Source: Nocardioides zeae (GTDB taxonomy: Bacteria; Actinomycetota; Actinomycetes; Propionibacteriales; Nocardioidaceae). Taken from it: a DNA stretch of 64,000 bases. The stretch covers positions 62,001-126,000 of the forward strand of contig NZ_JAAGXA010000002.1 in assembly GCF_010686755.1 (NCBI RefSeq). The letters run 5' to 3'. The position numbers and the translations under genes are program-made. Below are positions 6,805-15,781 of the stretch, in pieces (position 1 is the stretch's first letter; each line of letters starts with the position of its first letter). The notes under the pieces are model-generated. The model had not been told where the DNA came from. It made no database searches and saw nothing but the letters and a program-made list of their open reading frames with translations.

Positions 6805-8364
6805 ATGAGCACTCAGGGCTTCCGGGGACCCCTCCCCGAGCACGTGGACGTCCTCGTCGTCGGCGCCGGCTTCGCCGGGCTCGCCACGGCCATCCGCCTC
6901 GACGAGGACGGGCGGGACTTCCTCGTCGTCGACAAGGGCGACTCGGTGGGCGGCACGTGGCGCGACAACACCTACCCCGGCGCCGCCTGCGACGTGCCGA
7001 GCCAGCTCTACAGCTTCTCGTTCGCCCCCGGCGACTGGTCGCGGTCGTTCTCCCCGCAGCCCGAGATCAAGGCCTACCTCGACCGCGTCGCGGCGTCGTC
7101 CGGCGTGCTCGACCGCTTCGTGTTCTCGACGTCGCTCGAGCACGCGGCGTGGGACGAGACGCGTCAGCGCTGGGACGTCCGCACGAGCGCCGGCTCGCTC
7201 ACGGCCAGCGTGCTCGTCTCCGGCGCCGGCGGCCTCTCGGAGCCCAAGCTGCCCGAGATCGCCGGCATCGAGGACTTCGCCGGCGAGATCTTCCACTCCG
7301 CCCGGTGGGACCACGACGCCGACCTGGCCGGCAAGCGGATCGCCGTGATCGGCACCGGCGCGTCCGCGATCCAGATCGTGCCGCAGCTGCAGCAGGTCGC
7401 CGCCCGCCTCGACGTCTACCAGCGCACCGCCCCCTGGATCATCCCGCGGCACGACCGCACCTACCCGGGTGTCGAGCGCCTCGCGCTCGCGAAGGTGCCG
7501 GGCCTGCGGCGGCTCTACCGCACGGCGATCTACTGGGGTCGCGAGACCTACGTGCCCGCGTTCACGCTGCTCCCCGACATCGCGAAGCCGGCGGAGCTGA
7601 TGGCCCGCGCCAACATCCGCACGGGCATCTCCGACCCGGAGCTGCGGCGGAAGGTCACCCCGGACTTCAAGATCGGCTGCAAGCGGATCCTGATCTCGAA
7701 CACCTACTACCCGGCGCTCGACGCCGACAACGCGGAGCTGGTGACCGACCCCATCGCGCGGATCACGCCCACCGGGATCGTCACCGCCGACGGCACCGAG
7801 CGCGAGATCGACGTGCTCGTCGTCGCCACCGGGTTCCACACGACCGACCAGCCGATCGCCCACCAGATCGTGGGGCGGGAGGGTCGGAGCCTCGCCGACG
7901 TCTGGGCCGAGAGCGGCATGCAGGCCTACCGGGGCACGACCATCCACGGCTTCCCCAACCTGTTCCAGGTCGTCGGCCCCAACACCGGCCTCGGCCACTC
8001 CTCCATGGTGTTCGTCATCGAGTCGCAGGTGGCCTACATCCGCGACGCGCTGCGGGTGATGGCCCAGAACTCGTACGCCGCGGTCGAGCCCCGCCGCGAC
8101 GCCCAGGACGAGTGGAACCGCCGCCTGCACCGCCGGATGGGCCGCACCGTCTGGAGCACCGGCGGCTGCGCGAGCTGGTACCTCGACGAGCACGGCCGCA
8201 ACACGACCCTGTGGCCGCGCTCCACCGTCAGCCTCCGGCTCGGGCTGCGCTCCTTCGACACCCGCGCCTACACGGTGACCGGTCCGGTGCCGGCCACCAC
8301 CCCCACCCGCGAGACTCCCCCCACCACTCCCACCACCCCCGATCGAGAGGTCGTGACCGCATGA
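6805..8364 (+). CDS. Flavin-containing Baeyer-Villiger monooxygenase
   Basis: 519 residues from ATG 6805 (the open frame extends further upstream but into the TetR gene). FAD-binding GxGxxG is GAGFAG at residues 20-25, followed by GGTWRDNTYPGAACDVPS, typical of class B BVMOs. The BVMO fingerprint FxGxxxHxxxWD is FAGEIFHSARWD near residue 155. The NADPH Rossmann motif is AVIGTGASAIQ near residue 180. Predicted reaction: NADPH- and O2-dependent insertion of oxygen next to a carbonyl, giving an ester or lactone. The first gene of a two-gene operon with an SDR (ATGA overlap), divergent from a TetR regulator. Substrate unknown; steroid, cyclic or long-chain ketones are all family substrates. Confidence 0.9.
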   Translation: MSTQGFRGPLPEHVDVLVVGAGFAGLATAIRLDEDGRDFLVVDKGDSVGGTWRDNTYPGAACDVPSQLYSFSFAPGDWSRSFSPQPEIKAYLDRVAASSGVLDRFVFSTSLEHAAWDETRQRWDVRTSAGSLTASVLVSGAGGLSEPKLPEIAGIEDFAGEIFHSARWDHDADLAGKRIAVIGTGASAIQIVPQLQQVAARLDVYQRTAPWIIPRHDRTYPGVERLALAKVPGLRRLYRTAIYWGRETYVPAFTLLPDIAKPAELMARANIRTGISDPELRRKVTPDFKIGCKRILISNTYYPALDADNAELVTDPIARITPTGIVTADGTEREIDVLVVATGFHTTDQPIAHQIVGREGRSLADVWAESGMQAYRGTTIHGFPNLFQVVGPNTGLGHSSMVFVIESQVAYIRDALRVMAQNSYAAVEPRRDAQDEWNRRLHRRMGRTVWSTGGCASWYLDEHGRNTTLWPRSTVSLRLGLRSFDTRAYTVTGPVPATTPTRETPPTTPTTPDREVVTA

Positions 8365-9185
8365 AGTCCCTGGACGACAAGGTCGTCGTGATCACCGGTG
8401 CCGGTTCCGGCATCGGGCGCGCACTGGCCGTGAACGCCGCCGGTCGGGGGGCGCACGTCGCCATCTCCGACGTCAACGAGGCCGGCCTCGCCGAGACCGT
8501 CGAGCTCGTCAAGGGCGCCGGCGCCCGCGCCGTGCGCTCGGACACCCTCGACGTCGCGAAGCGCGACGAGATCGTCGGCTACGCCGAGGCCGTCGCCGAC
8601 CAGTTCGGTCGCGTCAACGTCGTGGTCAACAACGCGGGCGTCTCCATGACGGGGAACTTCGCGAACATGAGCTACGAGCAGATGGAGTGGATCGTCGACA
8701 TCAACTTCTGGGGTGTCGTCAACGGCACCAAGGAGTTCCTGCCGCACCTCGTCGCCTCGGGCGACGGCCACGTCGTCAACATCTCCTCGCTCTTCGGCCT
8801 CATCTCGATGCCGGGCCAGACGCTCTACAACTCGACGAAGTACGCCGTGCGCGGCTTCACCGAGGCGCTGCGCGAGGAGATGCTCATCGGCAAGCACAAG
8901 GTCGGCGTGACCGCGGTGCACCCGGGCGGCATCAAGACGGGCATCGTCCGCAACGGCCGCGTGACGGACGGCGACGACCTCGAGGCCCTGGCGAAGCTCT
9001 TCGACAAGAAGCTGGCCCGCACCTCGCCCGACGACGCCGCGGCCGCCATCGTGAAGGCCGTGCTGCGCAACCAGCCCCGCCTGCTCATCGGTGCGGACGC
9101 CCACGCGCTGCACCACATCGGCAAGCTCCTGGGTGCTCGCTACCAGGACGTCTTCGCCTTCGGCGCCAAGCGCGTCCTGCCCTGA
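8361..9185 (+). CDS. Short-chain dehydrogenase/reductase (SadH-like)
   Basis: 274 residues. Classical SDR motifs: TGAGSGIG cofactor loop near residue 13, NNAG near residue 90, active-site Ser (ISSLFG) and YxxxK (YNSTK) near residue 155-160. HPGGIKTGIVRNGRV follows, as in SadH-type mycobacterial SDRs. It is translationally coupled to the BVMO (ATGA overlap), so it probably interconverts the alcohol and ketone feeding the monooxygenase. NAD or NADP preference: SDVNEA after beta-2 (Asp) suggests NAD. Its 3' end overlaps the convergent membrane-protein gene by 46 bp. Confidence 0.9.
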   Translation: MKSLDDKVVVITGAGSGIGRALAVNAAGRGAHVAISDVNEAGLAETVELVKGAGARAVRSDTLDVAKRDEIVGYAEAVADQFGRVNVVVNNAGVSMTGNFANMSYEQMEWIVDINFWGVVNGTKEFLPHLVASGDGHVVNISSLFGLISMPGQTLYNSTKYAVRGFTEALREEMLIGKHKVGVTAVHPGGIKTGIVRNGRVTDGDDLEALAKLFDKKLARTSPDDAAAAIVKAVLRNQPRLLIGADAHALHHIGKLLGARYQDVFAFGAKRVLP

Positions 9186-10417
9186 TCGTCCGGTCGCCGG
9201 CGGCCCCGCAGCTCGCCGGCGACCAGGATCGCCACCACCGTCCACAGGGGCACCGCCACGGTGGTGCGGAACGACGGGTTGTCGAAGAGGCTGATGACGG
9301 CGAAGCCCGCCAGCCCGACCCCCGCGGCGATGCTCAGCGCGTCCCGGCGCCGCGCCCCGCGCACCACCAGCACGGCGAGGACGACGGAGAGCGTCCCCGC
9401 CGCCAGCAGGCCCGGCAGGCCGGCCTCCACGAGCCACGTGAGCCACAGGTTGTGGGAGTGGTAGAACTGCTGGTCCCCCGGGATCCGCGCGTCGATGAAC
9501 GGCCCCGAGCGGCCGAGACCGACACCCCACGGGTGCTCCCGCACCAGCTCCAGCGACACCCGCCACACCTCCGTGCGCGGACCGAGCGAGAACCGCGCGA
9601 GCAGCGCGCCGAAGGCGACGGCGATGCCCGCCGCCACCCCGAGGGCGGAGCCCACGAGCGTGCGGGACGACGGGTTGCGCAGCGCCAGCGCGGCCACCGT
9701 CAGGGCCACGAGGCTGACCAGGCCGCCCCGCGACAGCGTCATCACGAGAGCCGTCGTGCCGAGCGCGCCGAGGCCGATCGCGGCCGCCTGCGCCCACCGG
9801 CGACCGACGCGGGGGCCGAGGGTGCTCCGCAGCGCCACGCACCCGACCGGCACGAGCAGCACGAGCACGGGCGCGAGCAGGTTGGGGTTGGTGAGCGTCC
9901 CGATCACCCGCACGGAGGTCACGCTGCGCTCGCAGCTGTCCGCACCACCCACGATCTCCGCGCGGCAGTAGCCCGTGTCGAGCCCCAGCACCCACTGCAG
10001 CACCGCGACGAGCGCCGTGGTCCCCACCGCCGCGGCCGCCGCCAGCGCGAGGACGGTGCGCCCGCGACGCCAGGCGACCTGCACGCCGACGAGGAGGTAG
10101 AAGGCCAGCGCGAACGCCAGGTGTGCCCACAGGCGGCTGCCGCCGTGGCCGTTGATCCAGAACGCCAGGACCCCTGCGCCGAGCCCGGCGCCGACGGCCA
10201 GGTCGAGCGGGGTGCGGAGCGCCCGCAGCGGGAGGCCGGCGCGGAGGAGGGCGAGCAGTCCGGCGGCCGAGACGGCGGCCACCGGCGTGGCCGAGAGGCG
10301 CACGACGACGGTGGCGACGACCACGACCAGCGCGGCCCCCACGGCGACACCGAGCGCGCCCCTCGTCGGGCGGATCGCTCCGGTCGGGACGGTCCACGCA
10401 CGTTCGTCGGTCACCAC
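9140..10417 (-). CDS. O-antigen ligase-like polytopic membrane protein
   Basis: About 425 residues from GTG 10417 (or the adjacent GTG 10414). There are roughly 10-12 transmembrane helices and, toward the C-terminus, the Wzy_C/O-antigen-ligase-like stretch LVREHPWGVGLGRSGPFIDA with FYHSHNLWLTWLVEAGLPGL (HxHN with a long loop). Family knowledge: transfer or polymerisation of lipid-linked glycans at the outer face of the membrane. In a Gram-positive actinobacterium the substrate may be a secondary wall glycan or exopolysaccharide. The C-terminal 15 residues are encoded inside the 3' end of the SDR gene on the other strand. Larger upstream frames were rejected as read-through. Confidence 0.75.
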   Translation of the reverse strand: MVTDERAWTVPTGAIRPTRGALGVAVGAALVVVVATVVVRLSATPVAAVSAAGLLALLRAGLPLRALRTPLDLAVGAGLGAGVLAFWINGHGGSRLWAHLAFALAFYLLVGVQVAWRRGRTVLALAAAAAVGTTALVAVLQWVLGLDTGYCRAEIVGGADSCERSVTSVRVIGTLTNPNLLAPVLVLLVPVGCVALRSTLGPRVGRRWAQAAAIGLGALGTTALVMTLSRGGLVSLVALTVAALALRNPSSRTLVGSALGVAAGIAVAFGALLARFSLGPRTEVWRVSLELVREHPWGVGLGRSGPFIDARIPGDQQFYHSHNLWLTWLVEAGLPGLLAAGTLSVVLAVLVVRGARRRDALSIAAGVGLAGFAVISLFDNPSFRTTVAVPLWTVVAILVAGELRGRRRPDDQGRTRLAPKAKTSW

Positions 10418-10477
10418 GTCGAGCCATCCTGTCCGGTCGGCCAAGCGCTCACACCCGCCAGGGGGTAGAACGGAGCC

Positions 10478-11008
10478 ATGACCCCGGCTGCCGGCGACGC
10501 GGTGCGCATCGAGATGAGCAAGCACGGCGGTGGGCCCCACTGGCGCTACGACGCCGTGGTGCTGGGCGCTGACGCCGACGGCGCCTGGCTGGGGGTGCCG
10601 GCCGGCACCCACCACGAGCGTCCCGGCGCCGCCTTCGACTCCGCCGTCGACAAGGTGGTGCGGATCACCGCCGAGCACCGCGTCGCGGCCCTGCTCGCGA
10701 CCGGGCTGTGGTGCGACGTGTACGTCGACGTCGCGACCCCGCCGCAGTGGGACCTCTCCGGACCGGTGCCGGTGCTGCGGTCCGTCGACCTCGACCTGGA
10801 CGTGATCCGCCGCGCCGACGGCACGGTGTTCGTCGACGACGAGGACGAGTTCGCCGACCACCGGGTGAGCCTCCGCTACCCGGACGAGCTCGTCGCCGCC
10901 GCGGAGGCGTCGAGCGCCGCCACGCTGGCCGCCGTGCGCGACGGCGAGCCGCCGTTCGACCGCGCCACCGCGGCGCACTGGCTCGACGTGCTGCGAGCGC
11001 TCCGATGA
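10478..11008 (+). CDS. DUF402 (FomD/NtdP-like) protein
   Basis: 176 residues. The C-terminal part fits DUF402: VPVLRSVDLDLDVIRRADGT and VFVDDEDEFADHRVSLRYPD, with the characteristic acidic DxDxDV...DG...DEDEF pattern of a metal-dependent nucleotide phosphatase/hydrolase fold. Characterised relatives include nucleoside tri/diphosphatase NtdP and FomD. The catalytic role here is inferred from the acidic cluster. It is translationally coupled to the following membrane-protein gene (ATGA overlap at 11005-11008). Confidence 0.75.
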   Translation: MTPAAGDAVRIEMSKHGGGPHWRYDAVVLGADADGAWLGVPAGTHHERPGAAFDSAVDKVVRITAEHRVAALLATGLWCDVYVDVATPPQWDLSGPVPVLRSVDLDLDVIRRADGTVFVDDEDEFADHRVSLRYPDELVAAAEASSAATLAAVRDGEPPFDRATAAHWLDVLRALR

Positions 11009-11544
11009 GCGGCGCCCCCGGCCTGCCGGTCCACCTCCGCCCGCCGGAGCGCCCCGGCCTGGTCCGCCTGCTCGAGCGCGTGGCGGTGCTCGGTGCGCTG
11101 CTCCTCGTGCTGGGCGGCCCGGTGTGGTGGTTCATGCACGGCACGGCCGCCGGCTGGACGGAGCACCACGTCGTCGAGGTCTCCGTGCCGGCCGACGCGA
11201 CCTGCCGCACCGGTCCCCCGCCGGGCCGCCCGGTCACCTGCGAGGCCGCGTGGTCGGCGTACGACGGCGGGGAGACCGTCACGGGCGACGTCAGCAACCG
11301 GTACGGCGGGGACGAGCCCCGCCCGGGCGCGAGCCTCGACGCGCGGGAGGTGCGGGCCGCCGGCTCGGACGGGGCCGGGGGCCTCGCCTTCACGGGCTAC
11401 CAGGGCGCGCTGCTGCGGTGGGCGCTGGCCGCGCCGTACCTGGCGGTGGGGGGCGGTGTCCTGCTCCTCGGGGGCGCGATCGGGCTGGTGCGCCACGACC
11501 CGCGCTGGCGCTCGACGCGCACGGACCTGCCCCCGCCGGGCTGA
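11005..11544 (+). CDS. Unknown membrane protein with two TM helices
   Basis: 179 residues from ATG 11005. TM1 at about 26-46 (VAVLGALLLVLGGPVWWFMHG). A loop of about 85 residues, probably extracellular, contains two cysteines (ATCRTG, VTCEAAWSAYDGG) that could form a disulphide. TM2 at about 140-165 (LLRWALAAPYLAVGGGVLLL) precedes a basic tail. I do not recognise a family. Coupling to the DUF402 gene is the only context. It ends a few bp before repeat A2. Confidence 0.7.
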   Translation: MSGAPGLPVHLRPPERPGLVRLLERVAVLGALLLVLGGPVWWFMHGTAAGWTEHHVVEVSVPADATCRTGPPPGRPVTCEAAWSAYDGGETVTGDVSNRYGGDEPRPGASLDAREVRAAGSDGAGGLAFTGYQGALLRWALAAPYLAVGGGVLLLGGAIGLVRHDPRWRSTRTDLPPPG

Positions 11545-11547
11545 CCT

Positions 11548-11630
11548 GGAGGAAGAAAACGCGGACCGGACCCAGCCGGAACCGGGAAAACGCGGACCCC
11601 CGGGCGCACCCGGTCCGCGTTTTCCTGATC
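11548..11630. repeat. Family A palindromic intergenic repeat, copy A2
   Basis: Two direct copies of the arm (GAAAACGCGGACC, at about 11555 and 11586) and one inverted copy GGTCCGCGTTTTCC at 11612-11625. Nearly identical over its whole length to copy A3, 230 bp away. Lies between convergent genes. The 372-bp gap 11545-11916 holds A2, A3 and about 150 bp with no recognisable feature. Confidence 0.85.
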
Positions 11631-11777
11631 CGGGGCGGCGCCGACCGGATCGGCCCACTCGAACCGCCGGCAGATTCGGAGCACCCGGTGAGCTCGATCT
11701 TGCGCCGGTCCGGCTCGCTCGAGCACGGGGCGTATCTCGTTGCACATGCAGCAACCGATCCCGCCCAGGCTGACCCC

Positions 11778-11860
11778 TGAGGAAGAAAACGCGGACCGGA
11801 CCCGGCCGGAACCGGGAAAACGCGGACCCCCGGGCGCACCCGGTCCGCGTTTTCCTGCTC
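11778..11860. repeat. Family A palindromic intergenic repeat, copy A3
   Basis: Second member of the A2/A3 subtype, differing from A2 by only a few bases; inverted arm GGTCCGCGTTTTCC at 11842-11855. It is placed 60 bp beyond the 3' end of the ThrE-type gene. The close pair suggests local duplication of one element. Confidence 0.85.
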
Positions 11861-11916
11861 CAGGCTGGCGCCGAGCGGGCTGGTCCGGCCCGCCCCGGCT
11901 GCCCCGGCCCGCGGGC

Positions 11917-13269
11917 TCAGCGGCGGCGCGCCGCCCGGGCCCGGAGCGGTCCGACGAGACGCGGGCCCGCGAGGCGGTTCTCGAGCCGCGCGGCCTCGCG
12001 CTTGAGGGGCTGCGCGACGTACTCCCCCAGGATCACGCCGGACGCCAGCGCGACCGCCACGGACGCGGCCTGCACGAGCGCCAGCAGGCCGGGCGAGGTG
12101 GAGCCGCCGCCCTCGGCGAGCAGGGAGAGGCCGCGGTAGATCGTGAGGCCCGGCAGCATCGGCACGATCGCCGGGACGACGATGACCAGCGGCGGCACGC
12201 GCACCCGGCCGGCGACGCCGTAGGCGACCAGACCGATGCCGAACGCGGCGATGCCGGCGGCCCAGACCCGGCTGTCGGAGGCCTCCCGCACGGCGGAGTA
12301 GAGCAGGATCGCCAGCGACGCGACGACGGCGAGCGGGAGGATCGAGCGACGCGGCGCGTAGGTCGCGCCCGCGAAGGCCGCCGCGCACACGGCGGACCCG
12401 AGGGCGAGCATGCCGACGCCGACCCAGCCGGCGCGCCCGGGGTCGACGTTGGTGATCTCGACCCCCACGACCGACGCCAGGGTGAGGCCCCCGCTGACCC
12501 CCGCGATGATGCCCGCCGTCGCGAGCAACGCCTCGAGGATGCGGGCGCTGGCGGTGACGTAGAAGCCCGTCAGGGCGTCCTGGATCGCGCCCATGAACCC
12601 GATCCCTGCGAGCAGCATGATGATGTTGGCGGTGACCATCAGCGACACGTCGACGTCGGGGACGACGGCGGCGATGCCCGTGGCCAGCACGGCGGCCACG
12701 AGCCCGCCCGCGACCTGGAGGTAGAAGGTCGGCAGCCGGCGGCGCGCCATGGCGAGCTGCACCCGGTCGATGAGCACGGCGGCCACCAGGGCGAGGCCGA
12801 CCACGAGGAGGGAGCCGCCGAGCTGCAGGGTCACCCCGGCGCACATGAACCCCCAGGCGCCGGTGACGAGCCACCGGGGCGACCCGTGGCCCGAGGAGAC
12901 GATGCCGGCCAGCCGCGACCGGGCCTCCACGAGGTCGATCTCGTCGGTGAGCACGGCGGTCACGAGCCGGTCGACCTTGGTGAGGTCGTCGTAGTCGATG
13001 TCGCGCTGCTTCACCTGGCGGATCTGCACGATCGGGGGCTCCCCCGGGTCGGCCTGGTGCGACATCGAGAGCGAGGTGAACGTCACGTCGATCTCGGGGT
13101 GCCGCACGCCGAGGTGACGGGCCAGCGACTGCATCGTGGCCGTCACGTCGGCGGCGCCCGCCCCCGAGGAGAGCAGCACCTCCCCCACCCGCAGGCTGAG
13201 GTCCAGCGTGAGGTTGAGCGTCCGTGCGTCGAGGGATTCGGCAGCCACGCCCCGCATGATGCCTGCCAC
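11917..13269 (-). CDS. ThrE-type threonine/serine exporter
   Basis: 450 residues. The N-terminal hydrophilic domain (DLSLRVGEVLLSSGAGAADV, then SLSMSHQ) is the ThrE_1/DUF1212 domain; about ten helices follow, including GAWGFMCAGVTLQLGG and IPMLPG-like PAIVPMLPGLTIYRGL, the hallmark of the ThrE_2 half. Corynebacterial ThrE exports L-threonine and L-serine using the proton gradient. Both halves are present in one chain, as in C. glutamicum. It is divergent from the glutamate-cysteine ligase gene. Start ATG 13269; an ATG at 13257 is an alternative. Confidence 0.9.
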   Translation of the reverse strand: MAGIMRGVAAESLDARTLNLTLDLSLRVGEVLLSSGAGAADVTATMQSLARHLGVRHPEIDVTFTSLSMSHQADPGEPPIVQIRQVKQRDIDYDDLTKVDRLVTAVLTDEIDLVEARSRLAGIVSSGHGSPRWLVTGAWGFMCAGVTLQLGGSLLVVGLALVAAVLIDRVQLAMARRRLPTFYLQVAGGLVAAVLATGIAAVVPDVDVSLMVTANIIMLLAGIGFMGAIQDALTGFYVTASARILEALLATAGIIAGVSGGLTLASVVGVEITNVDPGRAGWVGVGMLALGSAVCAAAFAGATYAPRRSILPLAVVASLAILLYSAVREASDSRVWAAGIAAFGIGLVAYGVAGRVRVPPLVIVVPAIVPMLPGLTIYRGLSLLAEGGGSTSPGLLALVQAASVAVALASGVILGEYVAQPLKREAARLENRLAGPRLVGPLRARAARRR

Positions 13270-13322
13270 CCGCTCGCCGCCGAAACGGGCGTGTTCGTGG
13301 TGCTCTGTGGTTGGCTCGTGCC

Positions 13323-14456
13323 GTGCGCATCGACTTCCGAGGCTCGCCCCGTCCGACGCTCGGCGTCGAGTGGGAGCTCGCGCTCGTGGACCGGACCTCC
13401 CGGGACCTCGTCAGCAGGGCCCAGGAGGTGCTCACCACCGCCCACGGGCGGCTGGAGCAGCCGCACCTGCTGCACGCCGAGCTGCTCCGCAACACCGTCG
13501 AGCTCGTGACGGGGGTCTGCGACGACGTCGGGGAGGCGATGGCCGACCTGCGCACGACGTACGACGTCGTGTCCGCCGCCGCCGCGGAGCACGACGCCGA
13601 CCTGTTCGGTGCCGGCACCCACCCCTTCGCCTCGTGGTCGACCCAGCAGCTGTCGCCGGGCCACCGCTACGAGGAGCTCATCAACCGCACCCAGTGGTGG
13701 GGCCGCCAGATGCTCATCTGGGGCGTGCACGTGCACGTCGGGCTGCCCGAGCAGGCCCGGGTCATGCCGGTGCTCTCGGCGCTGCTCACCTACTACCCCC
13801 ACCTGCAGGCGCTCTCGGCGTCGTCGCCCGTCTGGGCGGGCACCGACACCGGCTACGCCTCCAACCGGGCCCTCATGTTCCAGCAGCTGCCCACCGCCGG
13901 GCTGCCCTTCCAGTTCGAGCGCTGGGAGGAGTTCGAGGCGTTCGCGCACGACCAGATGACGACCGGCGTCATCGACGACCTGTCGGAGATCCGCTGGGAC
14001 GTGCGGCCCGCCAGCCACCTCGGCACCATCGAGAACCGCGTCTGCGACGGCGTCTCCAACTTCGACGAGCTGGCCGCGCTGACGGCGCTCGTGCACTGCC
14101 TCGTCGTCGACCTCGACACGCGGCTCGCCGCCGGGGAGACCCTCACCGTGCTGCCGCCGTGGCACGTGCAGGAGAACAAGTGGCGCACGGCCCGCTACGG
14201 CCTCGACGCCATCATCATCCTCGACGCGGCCTCCAACGAGCGTCTCGTCACCGACGACCTCGACGACCTGCTGACCCGGCTCGAGCCCGTGGCGCGACGG
14301 CTCGGGTGCGCCGACGAGCTGCGCTCCGTCACGGACATCCCGCGGCGCGGCGCGTCCTACCAGCGCCAGCGCGCCGTCACCGCGTCCGGCGGCGACCTCG
14401 TCGCCGTCGTCGACTCCGCCGTGCGCGAGCTGCGCGACGGGGTGGCGTCCGTCTGA
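13323..14456 (+). CDS. Carboxylate-amine ligase, glutamate-cysteine ligase family 2 (YbdK/EgtA-like)
   Basis: 377 residues from GTG 13323 (TTG 13311 would add four). GVEWELALVD near residue 17 is the GCS2 N-terminal signature. GAGTHPFASW near residue 100, the HVHVGL segment near residue 140 and DVRPASHLGTIENRVCD near residue 230 supply ATP/metal and substrate sites. Family knowledge: ATP-dependent formation of gamma-glutamylcysteine or a related amide; in actinobacteria paralogues serve ergothioneine or are of unknown function. No ergothioneine genes lie adjacent, so it cannot be called EgtA. Confidence 0.85.
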   Translation: MRIDFRGSPRPTLGVEWELALVDRTSRDLVSRAQEVLTTAHGRLEQPHLLHAELLRNTVELVTGVCDDVGEAMADLRTTYDVVSAAAAEHDADLFGAGTHPFASWSTQQLSPGHRYEELINRTQWWGRQMLIWGVHVHVGLPEQARVMPVLSALLTYYPHLQALSASSPVWAGTDTGYASNRALMFQQLPTAGLPFQFERWEEFEAFAHDQMTTGVIDDLSEIRWDVRPASHLGTIENRVCDGVSNFDELAALTALVHCLVVDLDTRLAAGETLTVLPPWHVQENKWRTARYGLDAIIILDAASNERLVTDDLDDLLTRLEPVARRLGCADELRSVTDIPRRGASYQRQRAVTASGGDLVAVVDSAVRELRDGVASV

Positions 14457-14484
14457 CACCCGCGCACCGGCGCGCCGCTCGGCC

Positions 14485-14997
14485 TCAGTCCCGCTCGGGG
14501 GCGCTGCCCTCGGCGACCTCGGCGGCGGAACGCGCCGCGGGTGCCTGGGCGGCCAGGCGACGCGGATCGTCGGCGGGGAGCGAGGCGATCGCCACCCGTC
14601 TCGGGTGGGCGGCGGACCCGGTCACCAGGAAGCGTTGACCGGGTCGCACCCGCGACGCCTGCTCGACCAGCTCCGCACGCGCCGCGGCGTCCACCGGGCG
14701 GTCACCACCGGCGCCCGTCGGCGCCGACGTCGGCGCCGACGTCGGGGCGCCGTCGAGGGCGTCGCGCACGATCCGGCGCGGGTCGTACTGCCGCAGGTCG
14801 AGGGCCTCCCACTCGGCCCGGGTGAGCACGTCGCCCACCTCCGCCCGGGCGCGGGCCCGGGAGGCCTCGACGAACGCGCGGAACCCGCGGACCGTCTCCC
14901 GCAGCTGGTGCGCGTACGCCGGCAGCCGCTGCGGGCCGATCAGCACGCCGGCGACGACGGCGACCAGGAAGAGCTTCTCGAAGGTCAGTCCGAACAC
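14485..14997 (-). CDS. tatB: Sec-independent translocase protein TatB
   Basis: 170 residues from GTG 14997. It begins VFGLTFEKLFLVAVVAGVLI followed by GPQRLPAYAHQLRETVRGFR: one short membrane helix, the Gly-Pro hinge and an amphipathic helix, which is the TatA/B fold. The long charged tail and P(Q)RLP hinge fit TatB. The tail carries a 12-bp slippage repeat (Ala-Pro-Thr-Ser). Third gene of a tatA-tatC-tatB operon on the minus strand, 7 bp after tatC. TatB passes twin-arginine substrates from TatC to the TatA pore. Confidence 0.8.
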   Translation of the reverse strand: MFGLTFEKLFLVAVVAGVLIGPQRLPAYAHQLRETVRGFRAFVEASRARARAEVGDVLTRAEWEALDLRQYDPRRIVRDALDGAPTSAPTSAPTGAGGDRPVDAAARAELVEQASRVRPGQRFLVTGSAAHPRRVAIASLPADDPRRLAAQAPAARSAAEVAEGSAPERD

Positions 14998-15004
14998 GGG
15001 GGCC

Positions 15005-15781
15005 TCACTCGGCGGTCGGCAGGGATCGGGCGGTTCTGCGGTCGTGGACCTGCGTGACCACGAGCGCCGCACCGAAGAGGACGGACATCGGAGCCGCGAC
15101 GAAGAACATCGACATGACGTCCGCAGCGGGCGTGACCAGGGCGCTGAAGAGCACGATGACCACGACGATGGCGCGCCACCCGCGGAGCAGGGTGCGGGCC
15201 GGCAGCACCCCGAGCAGGTTGAGCGCCACGAGGAACACCGGCAGGACGAAGGCGATGCCGGTCGCGAGCACGACCCGGAGCACGAAGTCCACGTAGTACG
15301 ACGCCGTCAGGATGGTCGTGTCCTCGGTCGAGGAGAAGCCCGCCAGCACCCGCACCATGTGGGGGAAGAGCCAGAAGCCGAACGCGCAGCCCCCGGCGAA
15401 GAGCGGCACCGCCGCGAGCAGGAACCCCGTGGCGGCCCGCCGTTCTCGCCCGGTCAGCCCCGGCGTCACGAAGGCGACGAGCTCGAGGAACCAGACGGGG
15501 CTCGACAGCACGATGCCGGAGAAGATCGCGATCTTCAGCTTCAGGTCGAACGCCGCGGTCACGGTGTCGTAGTTCAGGCTGGCCTGCCGCGACTCCCCGA
15601 GCTCCTCGATCGGGGCGCGCAGGACGTCGAGGACGTGGTCGGAGAGCAGGTAACCGACCACGACCCCCACGACGAGGGCCGCCGCCGCGCGCACCGTGCG
15701 CCTGCGGGCCTCGCGCAGGTGGTCCGCCAGCGGCATCTCGCCGCGGGGCGGGGACTCCGGCGCGACGGCGGTCACGCTCAC
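15005..15781 (-). CDS. tatC: Sec-independent translocase protein TatC
   Basis: 258 residues from GTG 15781, which overlaps the tatA stop (GTGA). Six TM helices. TatC signatures: MPLADHLREARRRTVRAAAA at the N-terminus (the substrate-binding cytosolic patch, normally LxELRxR), SSPVWFLELVAFVTPGLTGRERR near residue 100 and FVLPVFLVAL, with LVTPAADVMSMFFVAAPM near the end (TP-D-SM motif). It recognises the RR signal peptide. Upstream tatA and downstream tatB make a complete Tat unit. Confidence 0.92.
   Translation of the reverse strand: MSVTAVAPESPPRGEMPLADHLREARRRTVRAAAALVVGVVVGYLLSDHVLDVLRAPIEELGESRQASLNYDTVTAAFDLKLKIAIFSGIVLSSPVWFLELVAFVTPGLTGRERRAATGFLLAAVPLFAGGCAFGFWLFPHMVRVLAGFSSTEDTTILTASYYVDFVLRVVLATGIAFVLPVFLVALNLLGVLPARTLLRGWRAIVVVIVLFSALVTPAADVMSMFFVAAPMSVLFGAALVVTQVHDRRTARSLPTAE

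Noticed and set aside
11631..11777. Short minus-strand frame starting MCNEIRPVLERAG between repeats A2 and A3
   Set aside because: It runs into the repeat and the antisense of a coding gene, and matches no family I recognise.
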